A stretch of DNA of 24,959 bases from a virus. This document shows positions 13,974-21,758 of this stretch, piece after piece. Position numbers and translations under genes: made by a program. How positions within the stretch are numbered: position 1 is the first letter of the stretch; each line of letters starts with the position of its first letter. Location of the stretch: the IMG/VR virus record IMGVR_UViG_3300018416_000108, positions 1 to 24,959 of that record; one strand, 5' to 3'. Under the pieces are notes generated by a model that was given only the letters and a program-made list of their open reading frames with translations, did not search any database and was not told the origin of the DNA.

Positions 13974-13990
13974 AGGTTTTGTTATTTAAT

Positions 13991-14018
13991 AAAAACTTAA
14001 ACAGGAGATAGAAAAATG
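13991..14018 (+). repeat. repeated leader/RBS block, copy 6
   Basis: AAAAACTTAAACAGGAGATA followed by GAAAAATG. Same core as the other copies, one base longer before the ATG. Confidence 0.88.
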
Positions 14019-14174
14019 CCAGATATGAGATGGTTGACACAAGGGGAAGATACTTCTGATTGGGATAGAAGAATAGAAGAAGAAACAGAAAAATGTTATG
14101 CAAGAGGAGAAACACCTTATTATCCAAAAATTGAAAATGATGATTATGATGAGTTTGAAGATTATTGGGATTAA
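14016..14174 (+). CDS. small, highly acidic protein (52 aa)
   Basis: A 52-residue ORF starting at the ATG behind the repeated leader and ending at TAA 14172-14174. About 18 of 52 residues are Asp or Glu against six Arg/Lys, and the end reads NDDYDEFEDYWD. No family is recognised. Such charge is seen in DNA-mimic inhibitors of restriction enzymes or nucleases, but that is only an analogy. It has its own promoter (13946-13973) and is followed by a GNRA hairpin. Confidence 0.72.
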   Translation: MPDMRWLTQGEDTSDWDRRIEEETEKCYARGETPYYPKIENDDYDEFEDYWD

Positions 14175-14182
14175 TTTTAACA

Positions 14183-14202
14183 GGGAGCTAGAAATAGCTC
14201 CC
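14183..14202 (+). repeat. GNRA-tetraloop hairpin after stop codon
   Basis: GGGAGCTA-GAAA-TAGCTCCC, 8-bp stem, eight bases after the TAA of the acidic gene. Identical to the copy on the opposite strand at 210-229, some 14 kb away. Confidence 0.88.
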
Positions 14203-14207
14203 ACTTT

Positions 14208-14234
14208 AAAAACTTAAATAGGAGATAGGAAATG
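14208..14234 (+). repeat. repeated leader/RBS block, copy 7
   Basis: AAAAACTTAAATAGGAGATA followed by GGAAATG, five bases after the hairpin. The hairpin-leader junction matches the junction at 178-229 on the minus strand base for base. Confidence 0.9.
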
Positions 14235-14600
14235 GAAAAAAGAAAAGTTATTACGCAAAGAGCATTTAAGCTCAAAAAGGAAAAAAAGAAAGAAGATGTT
14301 TTATGGTGGGATAGGTATAACGCAGAACAACATCTAATAGAAGAAACTAATATTCAGCCTGTTTTGGAAAAACTTGCAAATGAATTAAGTAATCACGCAA
14401 AAAATTTAGAAAATCTTAAATATTATGTTGAGTATGATAAGTGGTATGGTAAAAATCCAAATACTTTATCCAATGATACAATTTTATTCTCCAAAGTGGC
14501 TAGAGATAAAATGGAATATTTAAATGAAATAAAAGCTATAGAATCTATACTTAAAGATATGAAAAGAATTGGGAAGATGGTTGAATTTCCAATGAGATAA
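14232..14600 (+). CDS. hypothetical helical protein (122 aa)
   Basis: Unrecognised 122-residue protein, Lys/Glu rich and apparently all helical, with a basic start (KRKVITQRAFKLKKEKKKEDV) and long amphipathic stretches (LEKLANELSNHAKNLENLKYY). It is the last gene of the moron island before the structural operon resumes, and ends upstream of a strong terminator. Function is unknown. Confidence 0.72.
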   Translation: MEKRKVITQRAFKLKKEKKKEDVLWWDRYNAEQHLIEETNIQPVLEKLANELSNHAKNLENLKYYVEYDKWYGKNPNTLSNDTILFSKVARDKMEYLNEIKAIESILKDMKRIGKMVEFPMR

Positions 14601-14632
14601 AAATAGAAATTATTTTTGCTAAGAGAAACTTT

Positions 14633-14659
14633 AGGGCTGGAGACAGCCCTTTTTTTTTT
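14633..14659 (+). terminator. rho-independent terminator
   Basis: AGGGCTG-GAGA-CAGCCCT followed by a run of ten Ts. GNRA loop (GAGA). It closes the moron island and insulates it from the protease-capsid operon. Confidence 0.92.
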
Positions 14660-14724
14660 GCTTGTTTATAACCTTATTTTATTGCTAGAATATAATAACT
14701 TTAACTTGACAGGGATTTTAAGTT

Positions 14725-15393
14725 ATGTCAGATGAAAACTTTGAGATTGTAAACGATATATTAGATATTGAGTGCGATTACAAAGGCATAGATGCTGATG
14801 AAGATGGTAGCTTTGAAGGCTATGCTTCTGTATTCGGCAATAAAGACTTGGGGAATGATGTTATCAAGCAAGGTGCTTTTGCAAAATCAATATACGAAAA
14901 AAAACCACGACAAATAAAATTACTTTACCAACATAAGACAGATGAGCCTATTGGTGTAATTGATTCTCTGGAAGAAGATAAGAGAGGATTAAAAATCAAA
15001 GGCAGACTTGCTATGGGAACACAAAAAGGCAAGGAAGTTTATGAGCTTATGAAAATGGGTGCATTGGATTCTATGTCTATTGGTTATAGGCTGTCTCCAG
15101 ATGATTATAAATATAGCGATAAGTTAAAGAAAAGGACAATTACGAATTTGGATTTAATGGAAATATCAATGGTAACTTTTCCAATGAATCCGAAAGCTAA
15201 GATAACAAAAGTTAAATTAGCTGAAATGAATGTAAGAGAGATAGAACATTACTTACGAGATGTTGGTTTGATGTCTAGTTCTGTTGCGAAGCAAAGTGCA
15301 AGTATATTATATAAATCATTTAACCATCTGGAAAATGAGCAACGAGAGGTTGTAGATAGTATCAAGCATTTAATTAACACAATTAAACATTAA
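14725..15393 (+). CDS. HK97-type prohead protease
   Basis: A 222-residue maturation protease of the herpesvirus-assemblin fold (U35/PF04586). It has the usual opening (GSFEGYASVFGNKDLGNDVI), the catalytic His in LLYQHKT (H70), the Ser in SMSIGY (S118), and EISMVTFPMNPKAKI. It cleaves the capsid delta domain during head maturation. A CAGGG RBS precedes the ATG. Its stop overlaps an alternative ATG of the capsid gene. Upstream, TATAAT within AATATAATAAC may be a -10, but no good -35 is visible. Confidence 0.92.
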   Translation: MSDENFEIVNDILDIECDYKGIDADEDGSFEGYASVFGNKDLGNDVIKQGAFAKSIYEKKPRQIKLLYQHKTDEPIGVIDSLEEDKRGLKIKGRLAMGTQKGKEVYELMKMGALDSMSIGYRLSPDDYKYSDKLKKRTITNLDLMEISMVTFPMNPKAKITKVKLAEMNVREIEHYLRDVGLMSSSVAKQSASILYKSFNHLENEQREVVDSIKHLINTIKH

Positions 15394-15404
15394 TGGAGTT
15401 TATT

Positions 15405-16619
15405 ATGAGTGAAGAAATTAAATCTGTAATAGACAACTTAGCTTCTACCTTTGAAGATTTCAAAGAAGAAAATACTAAGCGTCTAAGAGAGATTGAAGAA
15501 AAAGGCTCAGCAGACCCAATTCTTGAGGAAAAAGTTCAAAAGATGACTGATGATTTAGCTCAGATGGCTGAAGCAAAGCAGAAGATTGAACTTCAAGAAA
15601 AAGCGTTAGCTGATGCTCAATCTAAACTTGAGAATCTTGAAACAGTTATCTCAAGACCAAATGCTTCTGGTGAAGCAAAAGATGTAGATGTTCAAATGAA
15701 AGCATTTGACAAATGGTTAAGAAAAGGGGAAGTAGACGAAATGGAGAAGAAGGCACTTTATGAGTCAGACGACACATTAGGTGGTTTTTATGCTCCAGCA
15801 GAATATGTAGCAGACTTAATTAAGGGTGTTACAGAGATTTCTCCTATTCGTTCTATTGCTAGAGTAAGAACAACATCAAACAGAGGTATTGAAGTTCCTA
15901 AAAGAACAGGTCAATTCTCTGCTCAGTTTGTTGCTGAAACAGCTACAAGAACAGAGACAACAGGCTATACAACAGGTCTTTTGCAAATTGATGCACACGA
16001 ACTTTACGCCTTAGTTGATATATCTCAAGCTATGCTAGAAGATTCTGCTTTTGACCTAGAGTCTGAAATGTCAGAAGAATTTGGCACACAGTTTGCTAAA
16101 GCAGAAGGTACAGCGTTTGTATCTGGAAATGGTGTAGGTAGACCTCAAGGTTTTACTGATTCATCTGCTGGTGTGAGTGCAACTAATTCTGGAAATGGGA
16201 CTGCATTAACAGCAAATGGTATCATTGACTTAATGTTTGATATTAAATCAGACTATATGAACAATGCTACTTTTGTAATGAACAGAGATACTTTTGGAAA
16301 AGTTCTTCAATTAGAAGATACCGAAGGACAAAAAATCTTTGTTAATTCTATGAGCTATGTTAATGGTGCTCCAGCTACAATTATGGGTAAACCATTCATC
16401 TTAGCAGAAGATATGGCTTCTGTAGGTGCTGGAACTAAGCCTATAGCTTATGGAGATTTCTCAAGAGCTTACACTATTGTAGACAGAGTTAATCTTTCAG
16501 TAATGAGAGACCCTTACTCACAAGCTACAAGTGGTAATATTCGTTATGTCGCCAGACGAAGAGTTGGTGGTGCAGTAGTTCTAGCTGAAGCTATTAGACT
16601 ACAAAACATTTCTGCATAA
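15405..16619 (+). CDS. HK97-type major capsid protein
   Basis: A 404-residue capsid protein. Residues 1 to about 85 are a charged coiled-coil delta domain (scaffold) that the upstream protease would remove. The rest has the HK97 fold signatures: ALYESDDTLGGFYAPAEYV, ISPIRSIARV, LVDISQAMLEDSAFD, VSGNGVGRPQGF, FVMNRDTFGKV, then GKPFILAEDM, GDFSRAYTIVDR and IRYVARRRVGGAVV. The start is placed at 15405 because GGAG lies six bases upstream; an ATG at 15393 overlapping the protease stop is also in frame. Confidence 0.95.
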   Translation: MSEEIKSVIDNLASTFEDFKEENTKRLREIEEKGSADPILEEKVQKMTDDLAQMAEAKQKIELQEKALADAQSKLENLETVISRPNASGEAKDVDVQMKAFDKWLRKGEVDEMEKKALYESDDTLGGFYAPAEYVADLIKGVTEISPIRSIARVRTTSNRGIEVPKRTGQFSAQFVAETATRTETTGYTTGLLQIDAHELYALVDISQAMLEDSAFDLESEMSEEFGTQFAKAEGTAFVSGNGVGRPQGFTDSSAGVSATNSGNGTALTANGIIDLMFDIKSDYMNNATFVMNRDTFGKVLQLEDTEGQKIFVNSMSYVNGAPATIMGKPFILAEDMASVGAGTKPIAYGDFSRAYTIVDRVNLSVMRDPYSQATSGNIRYVARRRVGGAVVLAEAIRLQNISA

Positions 16620-16630
16620 GGGAGATTATT

Positions 16631-17062
16631 ATGAGAGATATTTCAAATAGAACTAAAGCGGTTACTTGCCAAGATGCAAAAGTATTTACAGCAGATTCTG
16701 ATGGAACAACAGTTGATATACAGGGCTTTGAGTCTGTTATGTTTGTTGTGAACTCAGGAATTGAAGGAGATACTTTATCTGGAAGTGTTAAGTTTGACTT
16801 TATACTTCAAGAATCATCTAACGATTCTGATTGGTCAGCAGTAACAAGCTCAACATCTGTAACTGAGGGCTCAGTTGATTCTTCTGGAATCTTCTTAACT
16901 TTAGATGCAAATGGAGAGACACCACAAACTAGTCAAATTGGTTATATAGGTGGTGAAAGATATGCGAGAGTGAAAATTGATGCAACAGGTACTCATTCCA
17001 ATGGAACGCCTATAAGTGTTCAAGCGATATTGGGTAATCCTATTGACTCAGAAGATGCTTAA
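16631..17062 (+). CDS. putative head decoration protein
   Basis: A 143-residue Ser/Thr/Gly-rich, beta-type protein directly after the capsid gene (11-base gap, GGGAG RBS). The pattern MRDISNRT...VDIQGFESVMFVV...ILQESSNDSDW...IGYIGGERYARVKI is common in small proteins next to HK97 capsids in alphaproteobacterial phages, often called decoration or head-fibre proteins. The function is inferred from position and style. Its stop codon is embedded in the palindrome ATGCTTAAGCAT and overlaps the putative pseudoknot. Confidence 0.65.
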   Translation: MRDISNRTKAVTCQDAKVFTADSDGTTVDIQGFESVMFVVNSGIEGDTLSGSVKFDFILQESSNDSDWSAVTSSTSVTEGSVDSSGIFLTLDANGETPQTSQIGYIGGERYARVKIDATGTHSNGTPISVQAILGNPIDSEDA

Positions 17063-17118
17063 GCATTAATAGTTTGGTAAGGGTGGGTTAATGCTCATAG
17101 ACTTTCTCTGCCCTTACC
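17062..17118 (+). ncRNA. possible H-type RNA pseudoknot
   Basis: Two perfect 8-bp complementary pairs interleave: AGCATTAA (17062-17069) with TTAATGCT (17088-17095), and GGTAAGGG (17076-17083) with CCCTTACC (17111-17118). The loops (6, 4 and 15 bases) permit both stems at once as an H-type pseudoknot; otherwise they are mutually exclusive hairpins and would act as a switch. There is no U-tract, so it is not a simple terminator. It lies in the 109-base gap between the decoration-like gene and the Lys-tail gene. It matches no riboswitch I know. Confidence 0.6.
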
Positions 17119-17171
17119 TCTATTGATTAAATGGTGTTAAGTTAATATCATTCAATGAATAGGAGTAAATT

Positions 17172-17417
17172 ATGAAAATTAAAATGTTATGTGATGTATC
17201 TGCTTCTGCAAATGAATCTGGTAATGCAACCAGAATTTATAAAGATTCAGAAATAATTGATTGTAAATTTCAATGGCAAAAAGATTTAGCAAATACTTTA
17301 GTGCAGAGTAATCTTGCTATGGAAATCAAGATAGACGAGCCTAAAGAAACGAAAGCCAAGAAAAAAGTTACTAAGAAAAAAGTTACAAAGAAAAAAACTA
17401 CTAAAAAGAAAACATAG
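17172..17417 (+). CDS. small protein with Lys-rich repeat tail (81 aa)
   Basis: An 81-residue protein: about 55 residues of mixed composition (MKIKMLCDVSASANESGNAT..., LVQSNLAMEIKID), then a tail built of KKKVT and KKKTT units (17358-17414 at DNA level). Similar Lys-tailed small proteins occur near capsid genes in related phages; the tail could bind packaged DNA or nucleic acid. AGGAG precedes the start. No domain is recognised in the first part. Confidence 0.65.
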   Translation: MKIKMLCDVSASANESGNATRIYKDSEIIDCKFQWQKDLANTLVQSNLAMEIKIDEPKETKAKKKVTKKKVTKKKTTKKKT

Positions 17418-17425
17418 AGGTTTAG

Positions 17426-17992
17426 ATGGCTAGGTCTATTGGTAGCAATTTTTCTACACAAATCTCTAGCAACTCTGTTAGACCTTTTTATGCAGTTAAA
17501 TTAAATTATTCTACACCGCTAAGACTATGGACAGGTCAAGGAGAGTTGACCATTGATTCAGAGATATATACAGGCTCACCTAATCTTATGGCTGTATCTA
17601 ATGTTAATGAAACAGGAGAAACTAAAGCAAGTGGAATTAATTTAACCTTTTCTGGAATACCTACATCTTTGATATCTAGCTCATTAACAGAAACACAGCA
17701 AGGGATTACAACAGAGGTTTATTTTGGCGTATTAGAAACATCATCAAATGCCCAAGCTATTGTAGATAATCCTTATCAAATATTTGCTGGATTAGTAGAT
17801 GTAGTTAGTATTGCTGAATCTGGAGATACATCAACCATTCAATATAATATTGAAAACAAATTAATAGCTTTAGAACGACCATTAGATTTTAGATATACAG
17901 ACCAAGACCAAAAATTCTTTTTTCCAAATGATAAGGGATTAGAATTTGTTGATGATTTACAAGATAAAGAGATTGTTTGGGGTGGTGGCTAA
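17426..17992 (+). CDS. tail tip/hub-like protein (DUF2163-like)
   Basis: A 188-residue beta-rich protein. Features: RPFYAVKLNYSTPLRLWTGQGEL near the N-terminus, ASGINLTFSGIP, FAGLVDVVSI, and the ending LERPLDFRYTDQDQKFFFPNDKG...DDLQDKEIVWGG, which recurs in tail-tip operon proteins of alphaproteobacterial phages and resembles the gpL/DUF2163 hub group. It probably forms part of the tail tip next to the J-like protein. The gene-to-family link is from memory of patterns, so the name is tentative. Its TAA is directly followed by the acyltransferase start. Confidence 0.65.
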   Translation: MARSIGSNFSTQISSNSVRPFYAVKLNYSTPLRLWTGQGELTIDSEIYTGSPNLMAVSNVNETGETKASGINLTFSGIPTSLISSSLTETQQGITTEVYFGVLETSSNAQAIVDNPYQIFAGLVDVVSIAESGDTSTIQYNIENKLIALERPLDFRYTDQDQKFFFPNDKGLEFVDDLQDKEIVWGGG

Positions 17993-17993
17993 T

Positions 17994-18401
17994 GTGGCTG
18001 ATGTTAAAGATATAATAAAACTTTATAGATATTTTCATAAATACGATAACTTTACAGATGATGAAATATATCAAAATATATTACCTTCTTTAAAATTAAA
18101 ACAATATTGCTTACACCAAGATAAACAAGGGTTGTATGGTTTTACAAATTGGGCTTTTTTAAGTGAGCAAGAAGAACAACATTTTTTAAAATATAAAGCG
18201 ATAAGAAGCAGTCAATGGTGTTCTGGTGATATTGTTTGGCATATAGATACTGTTGCATTGGGAAATATACCATCAATAATAAATTATACTAAAAATTATT
18301 TTACCCATTTGTTAGGTGTTGATAAAAAAGTCAAATGGTTAAGAATTTATGATGATAAGATAATACATAAAGAAATAACAACTAAAAGGCATTTTGTATA
18401 A
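17994..18401 (+). CDS. HlyC-family lysine acyltransferase (toxin-activating type)
   Basis: A 135-residue protein starting at GTG 17994 (GGTGG five bases upstream, one base after the previous stop); ATG 17952 is a longer alternative. It aligns well with E. coli HlyC: NILPSLKLKQYCL with NVLPAIQANQYVL, GFTNWAFLSEQEE with YCSWANLSLENE, and QWCSGDIVWHIDTVALG with DWTSGDRKWFIDWIAPFG. The catalytic dyad appears conserved: H15 (HlyC H23) and D85 (HlyC D92). HlyC enzymes transfer a fatty acyl group from acyl-ACP to a lysine of RTX toxins in the cytoplasm. No RTX toxin is in the window; the target may be a tail protein. The stop overlaps the start of the tip gene. Confidence 0.8.
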   Translation: MADVKDIIKLYRYFHKYDNFTDDEIYQNILPSLKLKQYCLHQDKQGLYGFTNWAFLSEQEEQHFLKYKAIRSSQWCSGDIVWHIDTVALGNIPSIINYTKNYFTHLLGVDKKVKWLRIYDDKIIHKEITTKRHFV

Positions 18402-21400
18402 TGGGTGGTTTTTTTGACAGCATTGTAAAAGAAGTTACAAATTGGTATAACAATTTTAGTTTTACTGATTTTTTAGGAAATTTTTTAGTAAACATTTTAG
18501 TATCTTCTGTATTGTCTAAGGCTTTTGCAAAAAAACCAAAAGTAGATTATTCAGGTCAGCTTCAGTCAAGAACAGAAATGGTTAAACAAGCGATTGTTGC
18601 TAGAGATACTGTTTATGGAGCAACAAAAAAATCTGGTGGAATTTTATTTATGGAATCCACTAACAATAATAAAGATTTACATATTATTATCCAATTAGCA
18701 TCACACGAAATACAATCTATTGATACCATTTATTTTAATGATGAAGCATTAACATTATCAAGTACAGGCACAGATAGTAATGGTATTCATCAATACAAAG
18801 TTACATCACCAGATAAATACGCAACAGAATCAAGATTTACACAAAAAACAAGAACTTTAATTGTATCTGAATATGTAGATGTTACTTTTAACAGAGCATT
18901 ACCTTTTGGAAATTACCAAAAAGAAAATGGGAAAGGTATAAAAAAAGGAACGACTGCTGTAACCTTAATATCTGATACTGCTTTTTCTATTTCAACAAGC
19001 GATACCATAAATATAAATGGTGTTGATTATGGAGTATCAACAGGTGGAACTGCAACAGGCTCTGGAACAAGATTTACATTACAAGTTACTCTTGCAGAAG
19101 GATTAAGAACAGATGTAAGAGCAACATCAATCTATCAAGCTGTATTTGGAAGTGGAACAATAAGAATATCTCCATATCGTGAAAATTCTAATACTCCTTT
19201 ACCTTATCTTGCTGGAACATCAACGACTACTGGTAATTACGCAATTATAGCTAAACAAACATTTACAGATAGCTCAGAATTAACTGTAAGAATAAAACAG
19301 CATTTAGGCTCTGATAACCAATTAGCTGATGCAGATTTAATAAGCGAAGTTCCAGATTGGACAACAGCTCATAGATTACAAGGTATTGCTTATTTATATG
19401 TAAAATTAAAATATGACGCTGATGTATTTCCAAGAGGTATTCCAAATATAAGTGCAGAGATAAAAGGTAAAAAATTATTAGATTTTAGAACAAGTACAAC
19501 TGCATATTCTAATAATCCAGCATTAGTTTTATATGATTATTTAACAGACACAAGATTTGGTTTAGGTGTTCCAACATCAGAAATAGACACAACATCTTTT
19601 ACAACAGTTGCTGATATATGTGATGAAGATATAACTTTAGATGGTGGTGGAACAGAGAATAGATATGAAGCCAATGGGATTGTATATTCTAATGTAGAGC
19701 CAATGACTGCAATAGATGAAATTGTAGGCTCTATGCTTGGCATATTAAGTTATTCAAATGGTAAGTTTATTTTAGCTGGTGGAAAATATGCAAGTCCAAC
19801 ATTAACACTTGACGAAGATGATTTAAGAAGTGGATTAGATATTCAAACTAAACAATCAAGAAGAAATTTATTTAATACAGTAAAAGGTATATTTACAAGT
19901 CCTGAGAGTAATTGGCAACCCTCAGATTATCCTATGATAACTTCTTCAACTTTTGTATCAGAAGATAATGATATTACTATATTTGGAAATATTGATTTGC
20001 CATTTACCACATCATCATCAATGGCTCAAAGGATTGCAAAAGTAGTATTATTTAAAAATAGACAGCAGATAGTAATAAAGGCTCAATGTAAATTAACAGC
20101 TTTTACTCTACAAGTTGGAGATACTGTTCAAATAAATAATACAAGGTTAGGATTTACAAATAAAATATTTCAAGTTGCTGATTGGACATTTGTAATGACA
20201 AATGACGATATTGGGGTTGATTTAGTCCTTCAAGAAACATCAGCAAGTGTTTGGGATTGGAACGCAGAAGAATCAGAATTTATATCAGATAATACAACAT
20301 TACCGCATTTTGAAGATGTATTTGCACCATCTGTATCAGCTTTTGATATTATGAGGGCTTATTCTGGCGTAATATCAACAGTTTTAGTTATTGAAGTAGC
20401 ATCTAATCAAGGGACAACGAATGAATTTGAGGTGCAATATAGAAACACCAGTACAGACATTGAATTTACCTCTCTAGGACGCAGTAAAGGCACTAAATTT
20501 GAAGTTTTAAACGCAGAAGATGGTAGCACCTATGAAATCAGAGCAAGGGCTATAAATGCCTTTAATGTGGCTTCTGACTTTACTTTTATAACTCACGAAG
20601 TAGTAGGAAAAACAGAAGCTCCAGCAGATGTATCTAATTTCTCTGTCAATGTAGTTAATAATCTTGCGGTATGTTCTTGGACACCAAATACCGAATTAGA
20701 TTTATCTCATTATGTAATAAGACATACTTCTGCAACATCAAGCCCTGTTTATGCTGGAAGTCCTATTGTTGCCAATTATATATCTAAGGCAACAAATCAA
20801 ATATCATTACCAGCTCAAACAGGAACTTATATGATTAAAGCGGTTGATGTTTTAGGTATACCATCTGATACATCAACTAAAAAAGCTATTATTAGAAATC
20901 AAATAGCAGATGATTTTAATGCAGTTGCTACAACAACAGAATCTACATCTTTTTCTGGCACAAAAGACGAGGTTGAAGTTGTTAATAGAGACAGCACAAA
21001 TTTTTTACAAATAACACTAGGAGAGCTTTTTGATTCTCATTCTGGATTGTTTGATTCTGCTCTAGGAAATTTTGATGATGGCGGAGAAGTGGCTAGTAAT
21101 TTAGATGGCTTTTATTATTTCAGCTCTAACCCAATAGATTTAGGAGCTATTTATAATTCATATGTTACAACTTCAATGACAAGCTCAAGGTTTAATGCAA
21201 ATAGTTTATTTGATAGTTTTGAAGGATTATTTGACAGTCAAGAAGGTAATTTTGATGGCGGATATACAGAGTTTGATGATGTTAATGCTGTTATTCAGAT
21301 ATCAACTTCTAACGATAATGTTACTTATACTGATTATCAAGATTATGTATTAGGCAATTACAAAGCCAGATATATAAATCTAAGAGCAAAACTAAGCACA

Positions 21401-21712
21401 ACCAATGCAGATTCTACACCAGCTATATCAGCTCTATCAGCAACCATTGATATGCCAGATAGAGTAGTAGCGGAAGATAATATATCAGCAACAACAAGCG
21501 GAAAAGTTGTAACATTTAGCCCAGCATTTAAAGCGTTGCAAGGACTAGGAATAGAGATAGATGATTTAGACCAAAATCAGCATTATGTAATCTCAAGTAA
21601 ATCAGCAACAGGTTTTACTATAAATTTTTATCAAGGTAGCGGAACAGGTAGTCCTGTCGCAAAAGATTTTGGTTATGTTGCTAAAGGATATGGGTATCTT
21701 GAGAGTAGTTAA
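18401..21712 (+). CDS. phage tail tip / host specificity protein J-like
   Basis: An 1103-residue protein. A short hydrophobic N-terminal stretch (FLGNFLVNILVSSVL) is followed by the J-type signature: RTEMVKQAIVARDTVYGATKKSGG...LHIIIQLASHEIQSIDTIYF. Residues about 330-620 contain the hub region (FTTVADICDEDITLDGG, MTAIDEIVGSMLGILSYSNGKFILAGGKY). Two FnIII-like beta domains follow near 655-830. Then come two copies of LFDS-xx-GLFDS-xx-GNFD, near 876-895 and 935-955, and a C-terminal beta domain. It forms the tail tip that contacts the host. Confidence 0.88.
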   Translation: MGGFFDSIVKEVTNWYNNFSFTDFLGNFLVNILVSSVLSKAFAKKPKVDYSGQLQSRTEMVKQAIVARDTVYGATKKSGGILFMESTNNNKDLHIIIQLASHEIQSIDTIYFNDEALTLSSTGTDSNGIHQYKVTSPDKYATESRFTQKTRTLIVSEYVDVTFNRALPFGNYQKENGKGIKKGTTAVTLISDTAFSISTSDTININGVDYGVSTGGTATGSGTRFTLQVTLAEGLRTDVRATSIYQAVFGSGTIRISPYRENSNTPLPYLAGTSTTTGNYAIIAKQTFTDSSELTVRIKQHLGSDNQLADADLISEVPDWTTAHRLQGIAYLYVKLKYDADVFPRGIPNISAEIKGKKLLDFRTSTTAYSNNPALVLYDYLTDTRFGLGVPTSEIDTTSFTTVADICDEDITLDGGGTENRYEANGIVYSNVEPMTAIDEIVGSMLGILSYSNGKFILAGGKYASPTLTLDEDDLRSGLDIQTKQSRRNLFNTVKGIFTSPESNWQPSDYPMITSSTFVSEDNDITIFGNIDLPFTTSSSMAQRIAKVVLFKNRQQIVIKAQCKLTAFTLQVGDTVQINNTRLGFTNKIFQVADWTFVMTNDDIGVDLVLQETSASVWDWNAEESEFISDNTTLPHFEDVFAPSVSAFDIMRAYSGVISTVLVIEVASNQGTTNEFEVQYRNTSTDIEFTSLGRSKGTKFEVLNAEDGSTYEIRARAINAFNVASDFTFITHEVVGKTEAPADVSNFSVNVVNNLAVCSWTPNTELDLSHYVIRHTSATSSPVYAGSPIVANYISKATNQISLPAQTGTYMIKAVDVLGIPSDTSTKKAIIRNQIADDFNAVATTTESTSFSGTKDEVEVVNRDSTNFLQITLGELFDSHSGLFDSALGNFDDGGEVASNLDGFYYFSSNPIDLGAIYNSYVTTSMTSSRFNANSLFDSFEGLFDSQEGNFDGGYTEFDDVNAVIQISTSNDNVTYTDYQDYVLGNYKARYINLRAKLSTTNADSTPAISALSATIDMPDRVVAEDNISATTSGKVVTFSPAFKALQGLGIEIDDLDQNQHYVISSKSATGFTINFYQGSGTGSPVAKDFGYVAKGYGYLESS

Positions 21713-21758
21713 TTTAAAAAGTTTATGATAATCTTACTATTATTTAATGGAGTAAAAA

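Noticed and set aside
14670-14700. Late promoter before the prohead protease
   Set aside because: A TATAAT is present but no -35 at a proper distance; too weak in such AT-rich DNA.
17062-17118. HDV-like, SAM-II or preQ1 riboswitch identity for the pseudoknot
   Set aside because: No P3/P4 hairpins or catalytic C as in HDV, and no conserved ligand-site bases of SAM-II or preQ1 classes.
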